From: Nocardia gamkensis NBRC 108242
GTDB lineage: Bacteria > Actinomycetota > Actinomycetes > Mycobacteriales > Mycobacteriaceae
Assembly: GCF_001612985.1 (NCBI RefSeq)
Contig: NZ_BDBM01000005.1
Span: 248,001-312,000, forward strand
Direction: 5' to 3'
Length of the DNA stretch: 64,000 nt
Positions 7,917 to 15,299 of this stretch are shown here, one piece after another (the first letter of the stretch is position 1; every line of letters begins with the position of its first letter). The notes under the pieces are model-generated. The model saw only the letters and a program-made list of their open reading frames with translations. It did no database searches and was not told the origin of the DNA. The position numbers and the translations under genes are program-made.

Positions 7917-8495
7917 ATGACGAGCTGGGGGAAGTTTCTGCGTGGTGCCGCGCTCGCGATGGGTGCGGTGGTGGTGTTGGCCGGATGTGAGGACGGCACC
8001 GGGGACACTCCGCCTTCCACATCGGTGGCGGCCACGTCGACCTCCGCCCCTACGAGGTCAACCGATCCCGATGCCGCACTTTGGAACCCGTGCGACCTAT
8101 CGGATTCAGCGATATCGGCTACTGGGCTGGATCCTGCCAGCAAGAACAAGGACGCGGCCGGCGTCGACTTCACCGGATGGAAGGTATGCGGGTGGCGAGC
8201 CAACTCTCGTTGGTACGACTTGACGGTCTTCTCAGGTACGCCCACTCTGCAGGACGTCCAAAAACGTCGTGATTTCGAGTCCTTCACACCACAGTCGGTG
8301 GGAACCCGTAATGCCGTCGAGTTCCTCGATGTAGGCGACAGCAAGCAGCTCAAGTGCAGCATCGCGGTCGAGGTGGCACAAGGCACCGTGTTGTTCCGGG
8401 TTGTCACCCGCTACTCCATTGGCAAGCAAGGCGATCCGTGCGTAGAGGTCCGTCGCCATGCCTCCGAGCTGGCGCAGTATCTGCCGAGGAACTAA
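7917..8495 (+). CDS. DUF3558-type lipoprotein
   Basis: 192-aa lipoprotein: N-terminal signal with the lipobox VLAGC (Cys23 would be acylated), a Ser/Thr-rich linker, then a DUF3558 domain beginning with the typical WNPCDLSD...I motif and containing further conserved cysteines (KVCGWRA, LKCSIAV, DPCVEV). It is therefore anchored on the outer face of the membrane. It is the first gene of a tight cluster leading into the PE/PPE-like and EspG-like genes; 9 bp separate it from the next gene, which has its own AAGGAGG site. DUF3558 lipoproteins are common companions of ESX-associated genes in nocardiae. Confidence 0.85.
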   Translation: MTSWGKFLRGAALAMGAVVVLAGCEDGTGDTPPSTSVAATSTSAPTRSTDPDAALWNPCDLSDSAISATGLDPASKNKDAAGVDFTGWKVCGWRANSRWYDLTVFSGTPTLQDVQKRRDFESFTPQSVGTRNAVEFLDVGDSKQLKCSIAVEVAQGTVLFRVVTRYSIGKQGDPCVEVRRHASELAQYLPRN

Positions 8496-8504
8496 GGAGG
8501 GTAC

Positions 8505-8885
8505 GTGTCTGTCGGCGTCGACCCAATGGACTGGCGGAGGGTTCTCGAACTGGCGAATTCGGGTGAGGTATCGCTGCATCCCGAGATCGGCAAGGGACTG
8601 GACAAGATCTGCGACGACTATTTGGACCGGCTGGACGCTATCTTGCAAATGGCGGACCGGGTCAAGATCATCGACGGGTTCGGTCCCTTTCCCTCAGGAC
8701 AGGCTCTACAGGAGAAGTTCACCGGTAAGGCTGCTGGTTCCGAGCAATCCCTGGACGCCGTCCTCATGCAGCACATCGACGCGGTGAAGATCGCGAAAGA
8801 GGTTGTGGCCAAGGCTATTGCGAACTTCGTGGAGCTGGATCGGTCCAGGGCCGACCAACTTACCGGTCTGGATGCCCAACCATGA
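8505..8885 (+). CDS. Small helical ESX-associated protein (PE-position)
   Basis: 126-aa protein, GTG start 8505 with an excellent AAGGAGG site. Predominantly helical (DKICDDYLDRLDAILQMADRV and later helices) with a central FGPFPSG turn. No signal peptide, which fits type VII substrates. Its stop overlaps the ATG of the next, PPE-like gene (ATGA), the same relation PE genes have to PPE genes. The call as a PE-like partner is based on size, helicity and order; there is no PE sequence motif. Confidence 0.6.
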   Translation: MSVGVDPMDWRRVLELANSGEVSLHPEIGKGLDKICDDYLDRLDAILQMADRVKIIDGFGPFPSGQALQEKFTGKAAGSEQSLDAVLMQHIDAVKIAKEVVAKAIANFVELDRSRADQLTGLDAQP

Positions 8886-10171
8886 CCTACGACGAGTACC
8901 GGAACCGGATCATCGCCGCGCAGGAGCAGTGGAATCGGGAGCGCGACACGATCTACGACTTCACAGGTCGGTTGGGCACGTCGTTTCAGGGGGAATACGA
9001 GCCGCCGCGGATTCCCGGGCCGGACAACTACGACAGTATGACGTTGGCGCAGATGGTCGATGCCGTGAACGCGATGCGGCCGGGGACGGTGCGGGAGGCG
9101 TCCGAGGCTTGGCTGAACATCGGGATGAACCTGACCGGGGCGATTCAGGCGTTCAACGAGCAGTTCGGCCGCACCGTGACCGGTGACGGCACGAATCCGG
9201 GGTGGGCGGGGCAATCCGGCAAGGCGGCGGCCGATGCGGTCACGAACTACCGCAATCAGTCGGGGAACCTGGCCGATGCCGCTTGTCTGGTGAGTTTCAA
9301 GCTGTCGGAGATGCATACCGGTCTCGAGCAGACGCAGGCGCTGATGCCGCAGGCCACCGAACGCCCGGACCTGGTGGGGAAGACGTTGCCGCAGGACGGC
9401 GTCATGAAGGCGGGTGATTACACCGAGGAGGAGGCCACGCAGGAAGCGCGGCGGATCCTTCGCACGGTGTACGGGCAGGTCGCCACTCAAACCGACCACG
9501 GCGTACCTGTCCTGCCGACCGCTCCGCAGATCGTGGCGGATAGCGGGCAGCCAGGTCCGTCGTCACCTGGTACCTCGAATTCCGCCGCGCCACAGGAGAA
9601 TTCCGACTCGGCCGATCCCGCAGGCGCGGAGCCGGAATCCACCGAACCGACCGACGGTGACCCGCGGGAATCGCCCGGGACCGACCCCGCAGCCACCACG
9701 CCCCAGTCGGTCACCCCGGCGGGGGTGGACCAGCCGGCCAGCGTGCAACCAACCACCCCGTCGACGACCCCGAGCAGCACCACCACACCGAGCCCGAACA
9801 TCACTACCGTCACACCGGGTCGACCCGGTACCACGAGCCCGAGCACTCCCCGGCGATCCGGCAGCCCGAGCAGTCCCGGCACGCCGAATTCCACCGCCAC
9901 TCCGGCACCGGGCCGCAACGTTCCCGCCGGTCCACAGCAGCCGAACGCCCTTCCGACGGCTTCGGCAACCGGCAGCCAGGCGGCTCGATCCGGCGCGGTA
10001 GGCACGACCGGCATGGCCCCCGGAATGGGGGCTCGCGGCAAGGACGACGAGCGCGAGACCTCCGGCGTCAAGGACTACCTGATCAACCAGCACAACGGTG
10101 CGGAACTCACCGGTCTGGACTCCTTGCCGAAGTCCGTCCCTCCGGTCATCGGAGACAACCCGAATGGCTGA
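8882..10171 (+). CDS. PPE/WXG-like putative type VII secretion substrate with Pro/Ser/Thr-rich tail
   Basis: 429 aa in two parts. Residues 1-205 are helical with a W108-A-G110 turn followed by a helix (KAAADAVTNYRNQSGN), the helical-hairpin layout of WXG100/PPE proteins, and a Y180-T-E-E-E184 sequence that fits the YxxxD/E type VII export signal. Residues about 215-390 are low-complexity Pro/Ser/Thr/Gly, likely extracellular or wall-spanning; the last 30 residues are again ordered. Its ATG overlaps the upstream small gene, and its end overlaps the EspG-like gene by 8 bp. Export by an ESX system encoded elsewhere is inferred. Confidence 0.65.
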   Translation: MTYDEYRNRIIAAQEQWNRERDTIYDFTGRLGTSFQGEYEPPRIPGPDNYDSMTLAQMVDAVNAMRPGTVREASEAWLNIGMNLTGAIQAFNEQFGRTVTGDGTNPGWAGQSGKAAADAVTNYRNQSGNLADAACLVSFKLSEMHTGLEQTQALMPQATERPDLVGKTLPQDGVMKAGDYTEEEATQEARRILRTVYGQVATQTDHGVPVLPTAPQIVADSGQPGPSSPGTSNSAAPQENSDSADPAGAEPESTEPTDGDPRESPGTDPAATTPQSVTPAGVDQPASVQPTTPSTTPSSTTTPSPNITTVTPGRPGTTSPSTPRRSGSPSSPGTPNSTATPAPGRNVPAGPQQPNALPTASATGSQAARSGAVGTTGMAPGMGARGKDDERETSGVKDYLINQHNGAELTGLDSLPKSVPPVIGDNPNG

Positions 10172-10943
10172 CTGGCGCTTCACCGGGCAGGAATTCGAAA
10201 TCCTCTGGGCAGCCTACGGTCGCGACCGCCTGCCCTACCCGCTGCAATACCGGCCGGAGGAGATGGATTTCGCCGACCTGAAGCGTCAACGCGAGGCAGC
10301 GGTGGACGCGCTACTCGGGCGATACGCCGTCGAACTGGAACGGGCGCTCGACGTATTGCTGGAACCGGAGGTCCGCGTCGAGTCCAAAGGGATGGGTGGC
10401 CCGGACATGTCGATCGTCTTTCGTTTCCACGGGGCCGTACGCGGGCAGATCGGCGCCACCTTGGTCCAGCTTCCGGGTACCGCGCCGGACACCGGCGGTG
10501 ACGTCATCGTGAGTTTCTGCGCCGCGCAACGAGTGGCCGCGAAAGCGGTCGCCGCGCTGCCCAAGATGCCTGCGGGCACCCATCCGCCGATCGAAGCGCG
10601 GCGGGAAGAAGTGAGCGCCGACCGGGATCGGCCGGTGCGCAAGCCGTATGAGGTCGGCGTCGTCGCGCAACTGGACCGAATCTTCAAACGCGAACGCCTC
10701 GGCCTCGGTGAGATCACGGTGCTCGCCGGTCCGGCCCTCGACGCGCGCCCGAGCTTCGGACGCGGTTTCTGGTGGATGGATTACGCGGACGGCCGCTACT
10801 ACGTCAAGACCGGCGACCCCATCGTCGCCAAACCGCTGGAACCTTCCGCGATGGCGGCCGAGATCAACCGGCTCACCGCTCTGACCCAGCGCTATTACCG
10901 CGAAGATCGCGAACACGACGAATACCTGCGGTCACAGCGATAG
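10164..10943 (+). CDS. EspG-family ESX secretion-associated chaperone
   Basis: 259-aa cytosolic protein with EspG-like features: opening WRFTGQEFEILWAAYGRDRLPYPL, a central antiparallel region with RFHGAVRGQIGA, a conserved late GRGFWWMDYADGRYYV strand and a C-terminal helix. EspG proteins bind the tip of PPE proteins in the cytosol and deliver them to the ESX membrane complex (family knowledge). Immediately downstream of, and overlapping, the PPE-like gene, so it probably serves that substrate. No EccB/C/D or mycosin gene is in the window, making this an orphan substrate-chaperone module. Confidence 0.75.
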   Translation: MADWRFTGQEFEILWAAYGRDRLPYPLQYRPEEMDFADLKRQREAAVDALLGRYAVELERALDVLLEPEVRVESKGMGGPDMSIVFRFHGAVRGQIGATLVQLPGTAPDTGGDVIVSFCAAQRVAAKAVAALPKMPAGTHPPIEARREEVSADRDRPVRKPYEVGVVAQLDRIFKRERLGLGEITVLAGPALDARPSFGRGFWWMDYADGRYYVKTGDPIVAKPLEPSAMAAEINRLTALTQRYYREDREHDEYLRSQR

Positions 10944-11096
10944 CGGACCATCCGGGCATCCCGGGACTACGTCACAGCGGGATGTCGGCCTCGTCACGAG
11001 GGCGTTCGGGCGCGGCGAGCCCGGAGGCGCGGCTCGTTCCCGGTGCTAACTTCGCGCTGCTCCACCGACGAAACCGATCACCAGGGAGGTTTGGTA

Positions 11097-11543
11097 GTGG
11101 GAAAGACAACCGTTCAGGCCATCGTGACAGCAGCGGCGGTCGCCGCGGGCACGTTGACGATGGGTCTCGTCGCGCAGCCCGCGACGAGCGAGACGATCGG
11201 CGGCGATCCGGTCGCCTACCTGGCGCAGGACGAACAGCAGGGTCAACCCTCCGAGGCGAGTGACGTCGACGAAGGCGCAGGCAAGGGGAAGGGCAAAGGA
11301 AAAGGCAAGTCCGAGGGGAAGGGCAAGGGAAAAGGCAAGGGTAAGGGCAGCGAGGGCAAGCCGACCGCCGGCGACAACGAGCCGGACTTGTCCGCGGAAC
11401 CCGACGCCCGCAACGACGAACCGACCGACTCGTCAACAGCACCCACCGCCCGCGACGACGAGACCGACTCATCCGCGAAACCGGACGCTCGCAGGGACGG
11501 AGGCGGCGAATCCGCTAACGGTTCTACGAGCAGCGCGTCATGA
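11097..11543 (+). CDS. Secreted protein with Lys-Gly repeat
   Basis: 148 aa. A signal-like N terminus (VQAIVTAAAVAAGTLTMGLVAQPATSE) precedes an acidic stretch, then (Gly-Lys) dipeptide repeats at residues about 60-85 encoded by reiterated aagggcaaggga units (about 11275-11355), and an Asp/Glu/Thr/Ser-rich tail with a repeated ARDDE/ARNDEP motif. The GTG at 11097 is chosen because GGAGG lies 8 nt upstream; a TTG six bases earlier is possible. Strongly polyelectrolyte, so it may bind the wall, DNA or another secreted protein. Function unknown. A hairpin at 11621 ends the unit. Confidence 0.6.
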   Translation: MGKTTVQAIVTAAAVAAGTLTMGLVAQPATSETIGGDPVAYLAQDEQQGQPSEASDVDEGAGKGKGKGKGKSEGKGKGKGKGKGSEGKPTAGDNEPDLSAEPDARNDEPTDSSTAPTARDDETDSSAKPDARRDGGGESANGSTSSAS

Positions 11544-11620
11544 ACGACGTTTCGTCACAAGGACACTCGGATCACGAGGCGCAATCCGACTGAGCCCCTG
11601 GCACCCACGATGCGCAGGCT

Positions 11621-11662
11621 GAGCGGCACGTCGGGCGACGCGAATTCGCCGACGTGCCGCTC
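11621..11662. terminator. Bidirectional terminator hairpin
   Basis: Perfect 14-bp stem GAGCGGCACGTCGG / CCGACGTGCCGCTC with a 14-nt loop between the converging Lys-Gly protein gene and fadA6; it ends 9 bp past the fadA6 stop. Confidence 0.75.
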
Positions 11663-11670
11663 GGTGCCGG

Positions 11671-12864
11671 TCAGCGGGGCAGGCGCTCGATGATCGTCGC
11701 GTTGGCGGTGCCGCCGCCCTCACAGATGGTGAGCAGGCCGTAGCGGCCCTCGATCCGTTCGAGTTCGTTGAGCAGCGTGGCGAACAGTTTCGCACCGGTC
11801 GCACCGAGCGGGTGGCCCAGCGCGATGGCGCCGCCGTTGACGTTCACCTTCTCGGGGTCCGCCCCGGTCTCCTTCAACCAGGACAGCACCACCGGCGCGA
11901 ACGCCTCGTTGATCTCGATCACGTCGATGTCGTCGATGGTGAGGCCGGTCTTCTCCAGCGCCCACTTGGTCGCCGGAATCGGGGCGGTGAGCATGAAGAT
12001 CGGGTCCGCGCCGCGCGCGCTCACATGGTGGATGCGCGCTCGCGGGGTCAAGCCGTACTCCTGCACCGCCCACTCCGAAGCGAGCAGGGTGGCGCTGGCG
12101 CCGTCGGAGATCTGGCTGGCCACCGCGGCGGTGAGCGGGCTGCCCTCGGCCAGGGGCGGCAGCGAAGCCATCTTCTCCAGGCTGGTCTCGCGCGGACCCT
12201 GGTCGATCCAGAAGTCGCCGACCGGCACGATCTCGTTGTCGAAGCGGCCGTTCTTGATCGCGTCGCGGGCCCGCTCGTGGCTGCGCAGCGCCCAGCGCTC
12301 CATCTCTTCCCTGCTGATGCCCCACTTCTCGGCGATCAACTGGGCGGCGCGGAACTGGGTCACCTCACCGGTGCCGTAGCGGTGGTCCCAGCCCTGCGCG
12401 CCGACGAACGGGGTGTCGAAACCGTACTCCTTGCCCGCCAGCATGGCCGCGGAGATCGGGATCGCGCTCATGTTCTGCACGCCGCCCGCGACGATCACCT
12501 CGGCCGTGCCGCTCATGATGGCCTGCGCGCCGAAATTGATGGCCTGCTGGCTGGATCCGCACTGCCGGTCCACGGTGACGCCGGGAACCTCTTCGGGATA
12601 TCCGGCGGCCAACCACATGGTGCGGCCGATGTTGCCCGCCTGCGGGCCGACATTGTCGACGCAACCGACGATGACGTCGTCCACGACGCCCGGGTCGATC
12701 GGGGTGCGGTCCAGCAGGCCGCGCAGCGCGGCCGCACCCAGATCGGCCGGATGCACGCTCGCCAACGCGCCGCCGCGCTTGCCGACCGGGGTGCGTACCG
12801 CATCGATCACGTAGGCGTCCCGCAGCGGGGCATACGGACGACGGGACGCGGAAGGTGCTGACAT
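11671..12864 (-). CDS. fadA6: FadA6, steroid-ring acyl-CoA thiolase
   Basis: 397-aa thiolase II family enzyme. Active-site Cys102 lies in DRQCGSSQQ, the His in GHPLGATG and the second Cys in CEGGGTANAT; INEAFAPV is the usual substrate loop. In mycobacteria FadA6 performs the thiolytic step near the end of C/D-ring breakdown, releasing acetyl-CoA or a CoA-linked fragment. It lies 10 bp behind kstR2 on the same strand, so both are expressed and repressed together from the KstR2 box at 13498. Length and order match the kstR2-fadA6 arrangement known from Mycobacterium. Confidence 0.9.
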   Translation of the reverse strand: MSAPSASRRPYAPLRDAYVIDAVRTPVGKRGGALASVHPADLGAAALRGLLDRTPIDPGVVDDVIVGCVDNVGPQAGNIGRTMWLAAGYPEEVPGVTVDRQCGSSQQAINFGAQAIMSGTAEVIVAGGVQNMSAIPISAAMLAGKEYGFDTPFVGAQGWDHRYGTGEVTQFRAAQLIAEKWGISREEMERWALRSHERARDAIKNGRFDNEIVPVGDFWIDQGPRETSLEKMASLPPLAEGSPLTAAVASQISDGASATLLASEWAVQEYGLTPRARIHHVSARGADPIFMLTAPIPATKWALEKTGLTIDDIDVIEINEAFAPVVLSWLKETGADPEKVNVNGGAIALGHPLGATGAKLFATLLNELERIEGRYGLLTICEGGGTANATIIERLPR

Positions 12865-12874
12865 GTAAGGACTC

Positions 12875-13483
12875 CTACGTGGTGCGCTCGGGGACGGTGA
12901 GTCCGTCGAGCACGATGGTCAGGTACTGCTTTGCGAGGTTCTCGACGGTGATCGGCCCACCCGGCCGGTACCACCGCACCGCGACCCAGACCGTGTCACG
13001 CAGGAAGCGGTAGGCCAGTTCGACGTCGAGTTCCGGCCGGAAGGCGCCGTCCCGCACGCCGTTGGTGAGCACCCGGTGCCACAGCTCGCGGAATTCGCGG
13101 TTGTAGTCGGCGATGTAGGTGAACCGCTCCGAGTCGCGCAGTCGCTTCGCCTCGGTCTGGTAGATCGCCACCGCGGCGTGCCAGCGGTCGAACGACTCGT
13201 AGGAGGCGAGCACCAAGGCTTCCAAGGTGTCTCGCGCGCTCAGGCCGGAGGCGACGATCTCGCGATAGCGGCCGAACAGTTCGTCGAGGAACCCGCGCAG
13301 GATCTCGTCCACCATCGACTCCTTGGAATCGAAGTGGTGATAGAGACTCCCCGAGAGGATTCCGGCCGCGTCGGCGATGTCGCGCACGGTGGTGGCGCGC
13401 AATCCCCGCTCGGCGAACAATTCGGCCGCCAAGGCGAGCAACTCACTGCGCCGAGCTGATTTAGAGGCGTCTGTTGCGGGCAC
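12875..13483 (-). CDS. kstR2: KstR2, TetR repressor of the HIP/C-D-ring regulon
   Basis: 202-aa TetR-family repressor. The DNA-binding domain (residues about 12-58) reads ELLALAAELFAERGLRATTV then RDIADAAGILSGSLYHHFDSKE, nearly identical to mycobacterial KstR2 as I recall it; the C-terminal half carries the RFLRDTVWVAVRWYRPGGP ligand-domain signature. KstR2 is released from DNA by HIP-CoA, the FadD3 product. GTG 13483 is preferred over TTG 13498: a TATGAT -10 element sits at 13490-13495, six bases before the GTG, and the operator 13498-13515 overlaps the TTG. This predicts a leaderless message and negative autoregulation. Confidence 0.9.
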   Translation of the reverse strand: MPATDASKSARRSELLALAAELFAERGLRATTVRDIADAAGILSGSLYHHFDSKESMVDEILRGFLDELFGRYREIVASGLSARDTLEALVLASYESFDRWHAAVAIYQTEAKRLRDSERFTYIADYNREFRELWHRVLTNGVRDGAFRPELDVELAYRFLRDTVWVAVRWYRPGGPITVENLAKQYLTIVLDGLTVPERTT

Positions 13484-13497
13484 ACGGCCATCATACA

Positions 13498-13515
13498 ACC
13501 AAGCATTTGCTTGGT
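13498..13515. promoter_or_regulatory. KstR2 operator upstream of kstR2-fadA6
   Basis: Perfect palindrome ACCAAGCA-tt-TGCTTGGT (8-bp arms). It matches the KstR2 consensus AnCAAGnnCTTGnT with one difference. It lies directly upstream of the presumed -10 TATGAT (minus strand), so bound KstR2 would block polymerase. Confidence 0.85.
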
Positions 13516-13528
13516 CGAGAGGTACTGC

Positions 13529-14302
13529 TCAGCGCTCCGAGTAGCGCAGGGGCGAGGAGACCGACAGATCGGCCAGCAGGCGATCGCAGATGATCACGGG
13601 CGAGACGCCCGCCCGCGCCATTCGCGCGACGAGCGCGAGACGGCGTTCGCAACTGTCCCATTCCACGGTGAGCTGACCGCGGTCCGGACCGGCGTCCACC
13701 GTGGCCATCACCCGTGGCGGGCCGCCGCGCACGGGTTCCTCGCTCAGCTTGAGCACCATGCCGCGCTGCCAGGCGTGGTAGGCAACCATGTCGGCCTCGA
13801 CCACCAGCTTGTCGGTGGCCGCGCACAGGCCCTGCGCGATCTCGTCGGCGAAAGTCACCTGGTCGAAGCGGAATTTCCGGCATTTCGCGACCACCGCGAG
13901 CAGATCCGAGCGCACCTCGCACAGCAGGTCGGTCTGGCGCTGCCTGCGCCGCTCCTGCTCGGTCTCCGTACCGTCGGCGCTGAGGCCGATGCGCCGGGCA
14001 CGCTCGCGATCGCGCGCCAGATCGGCGCGCAGCGCGCGGCGCGGGTCGCGGGCGACCTCCCCCTCGTCGACGGCGTGCTGCGCGAGAATGCGCACGGCGG
14101 CCGTGGCGACGGCCCTCGCGGAAGTGTGCTCGATGAGTTCGGCGCCGAGGGTGAGCGCCGAGAGGACGAGGCTGTCGAGCCGTCGCCTGGCCAGCACGAC
14201 TTCGCGCACCACATCGAGTTCCAGTTGTTCGCGGGCAGGTGGGCGATCCAGGCCCATAGCCATCGCCCCCTTGTCGAGCGCGGATCCGATCTCATCCAGC
14301 AT
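13529..14302 (-). CDS. Unknown helical protein embedded in the KstR2 cluster
   Basis: 257 aa, ATG 14302. Not recognised. Composition is charged and helical (long Arg/Glu-rich region at 85-125, e.g. ADLARDRERARRIGLSADG and EQERRRQRQTDLLCEVRSD), followed by a mixed region with two Trp and a final GVSPVIICDRLLADLSVSSP segment. No signal peptide or membrane helix. The DUF222/HNH-like flavour of the Arg-rich core is weak and no catalytic motif is seen. It lies upstream of kstR2 on the same strand, but the operator between them means they are probably separate units. Confidence 0.6.
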   Translation of the reverse strand: MLDEIGSALDKGAMAMGLDRPPAREQLELDVVREVVLARRRLDSLVLSALTLGAELIEHTSARAVATAAVRILAQHAVDEGEVARDPRRALRADLARDRERARRIGLSADGTETEQERRRQRQTDLLCEVRSDLLAVVAKCRKFRFDQVTFADEIAQGLCAATDKLVVEADMVAYHAWQRGMVLKLSEEPVRGGPPRVMATVDAGPDRGQLTVEWDSCERRLALVARMARAGVSPVIICDRLLADLSVSSPLRYSER

Positions 14303-14501
14303 GGCACACCCCGACCCCTCGCGGCTTGCCCTTTTCTACCTGATCAGCCGCTCGTTTCGGGTGGCGTGCGCGATGCGAGAAGGCGATCGCAATACGGCGC
14401 GCGAGGACTCGCCCGCGACGGCGGACAACCGGCTGCTCGGTGGTCGCCGGGCAGGCTCGTCCGCCCGGCGCGGCGCGGACGAGCCCGGGAACCGCTGCGG
14501 C

Positions 14502-15299
14502 TCAGGCGCGTTGGCTGCTGATCGAGACCACCTCGCCGGTCAGGTAGGTGGTGTAGTCGCTGGCCAGCATGGCGATCGTCGCGGCGACCTCCCACGGCTC
14601 GGCCGCGCGGCCGAACGCCTCCCGCTCCGACAGGTGGTCGAGCAGCTCGGTGGAGCTGACCTTGTCCAGGAAAGCGTGCCTGGCGATGCTCGGGGCCACC
14701 GCGTTGATCCGCACACCGAGTTCGGCGGCCTCGACCGCGCTGCATCGGGTCAACGCCATGACGCCCGCCTTCGCCGCGGCGTAGTGCGCCTGACCGTGCT
14801 GCGCGCGCCAGCCCAGCACGCTGGCGTTGTTCACGATGACGCCGCCGTGGCCCGCGTCGCGGAAGTAGCCGAGCGCGGCGCGGGTGCAGCGAAAGGTGCC
14901 GTTGAGGGTGATGTCGAGGACTCGGTCCCACTGCTCGTCGGTCATGTCGACCACGGGCGTCTCCCCGCCGAGCCCGGCGTTGTTGACCATGACGTCGATC
15001 CGGCCGAGCGCTTCGGCGGCACCGCGGACCAGCGCGTTCACCTGTTCGGTGCTCTGCACGTCACACGGGATCGAGGCGACCCGCCGGTCCGGGAACTCGC
15101 CGGCCAGCTCGGCCGCGGTCTCTGTCAGACGCCGCTCGTGCCAGTCGGAGACCACCACGTCCGCGCCCTCGGCCAGCAGCCTGCGCGCGGTGGCCGAGCC
15201 GATGCCGGTACCCGCGGCCGCCGTGATCACGGCGGCGCGCCCGGTCAGCAGGCCGTGCCCGGCCACGGGCGCGGGGGCGACCGACAGCGGGCCGGTCAC
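14502..15299 (-). CDS. ipdF: IpdF, short-chain dehydrogenase of HIP degradation
   Basis: 265-aa classical SDR. Nucleotide-binding segment AAVITAAAGTGIGSAT near residue 22 (a slightly altered TGxxxGIG), NNAG near 108, Ser in NNASVLG and the catalytic Tyr-x-x-x-Lys in HYAAAKAG near 173. In the steroid pathway IpdF oxidises the C5 hydroxyl of 5-OH-HIP-CoA. The GTG start at 15299 overlaps the fadE30 stop by 4 nt (GTGA), so it is translated as the second gene of fadE30-ipdF, under the KstR2 box at 16530. Same order as in Mycobacterium. Confidence 0.88.
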   Translation of the reverse strand: MTGPLSVAPAPVAGHGLLTGRAAVITAAAGTGIGSATARRLLAEGADVVVSDWHERRLTETAAELAGEFPDRRVASIPCDVQSTEQVNALVRGAAEALGRIDVMVNNAGLGGETPVVDMTDEQWDRVLDITLNGTFRCTRAALGYFRDAGHGGVIVNNASVLGWRAQHGQAHYAAAKAGVMALTRCSAVEAAELGVRINAVAPSIARHAFLDKVSSTELLDHLSEREAFGRAAEPWEVAATIAMLASDYTTYLTGEVVSISSQRA

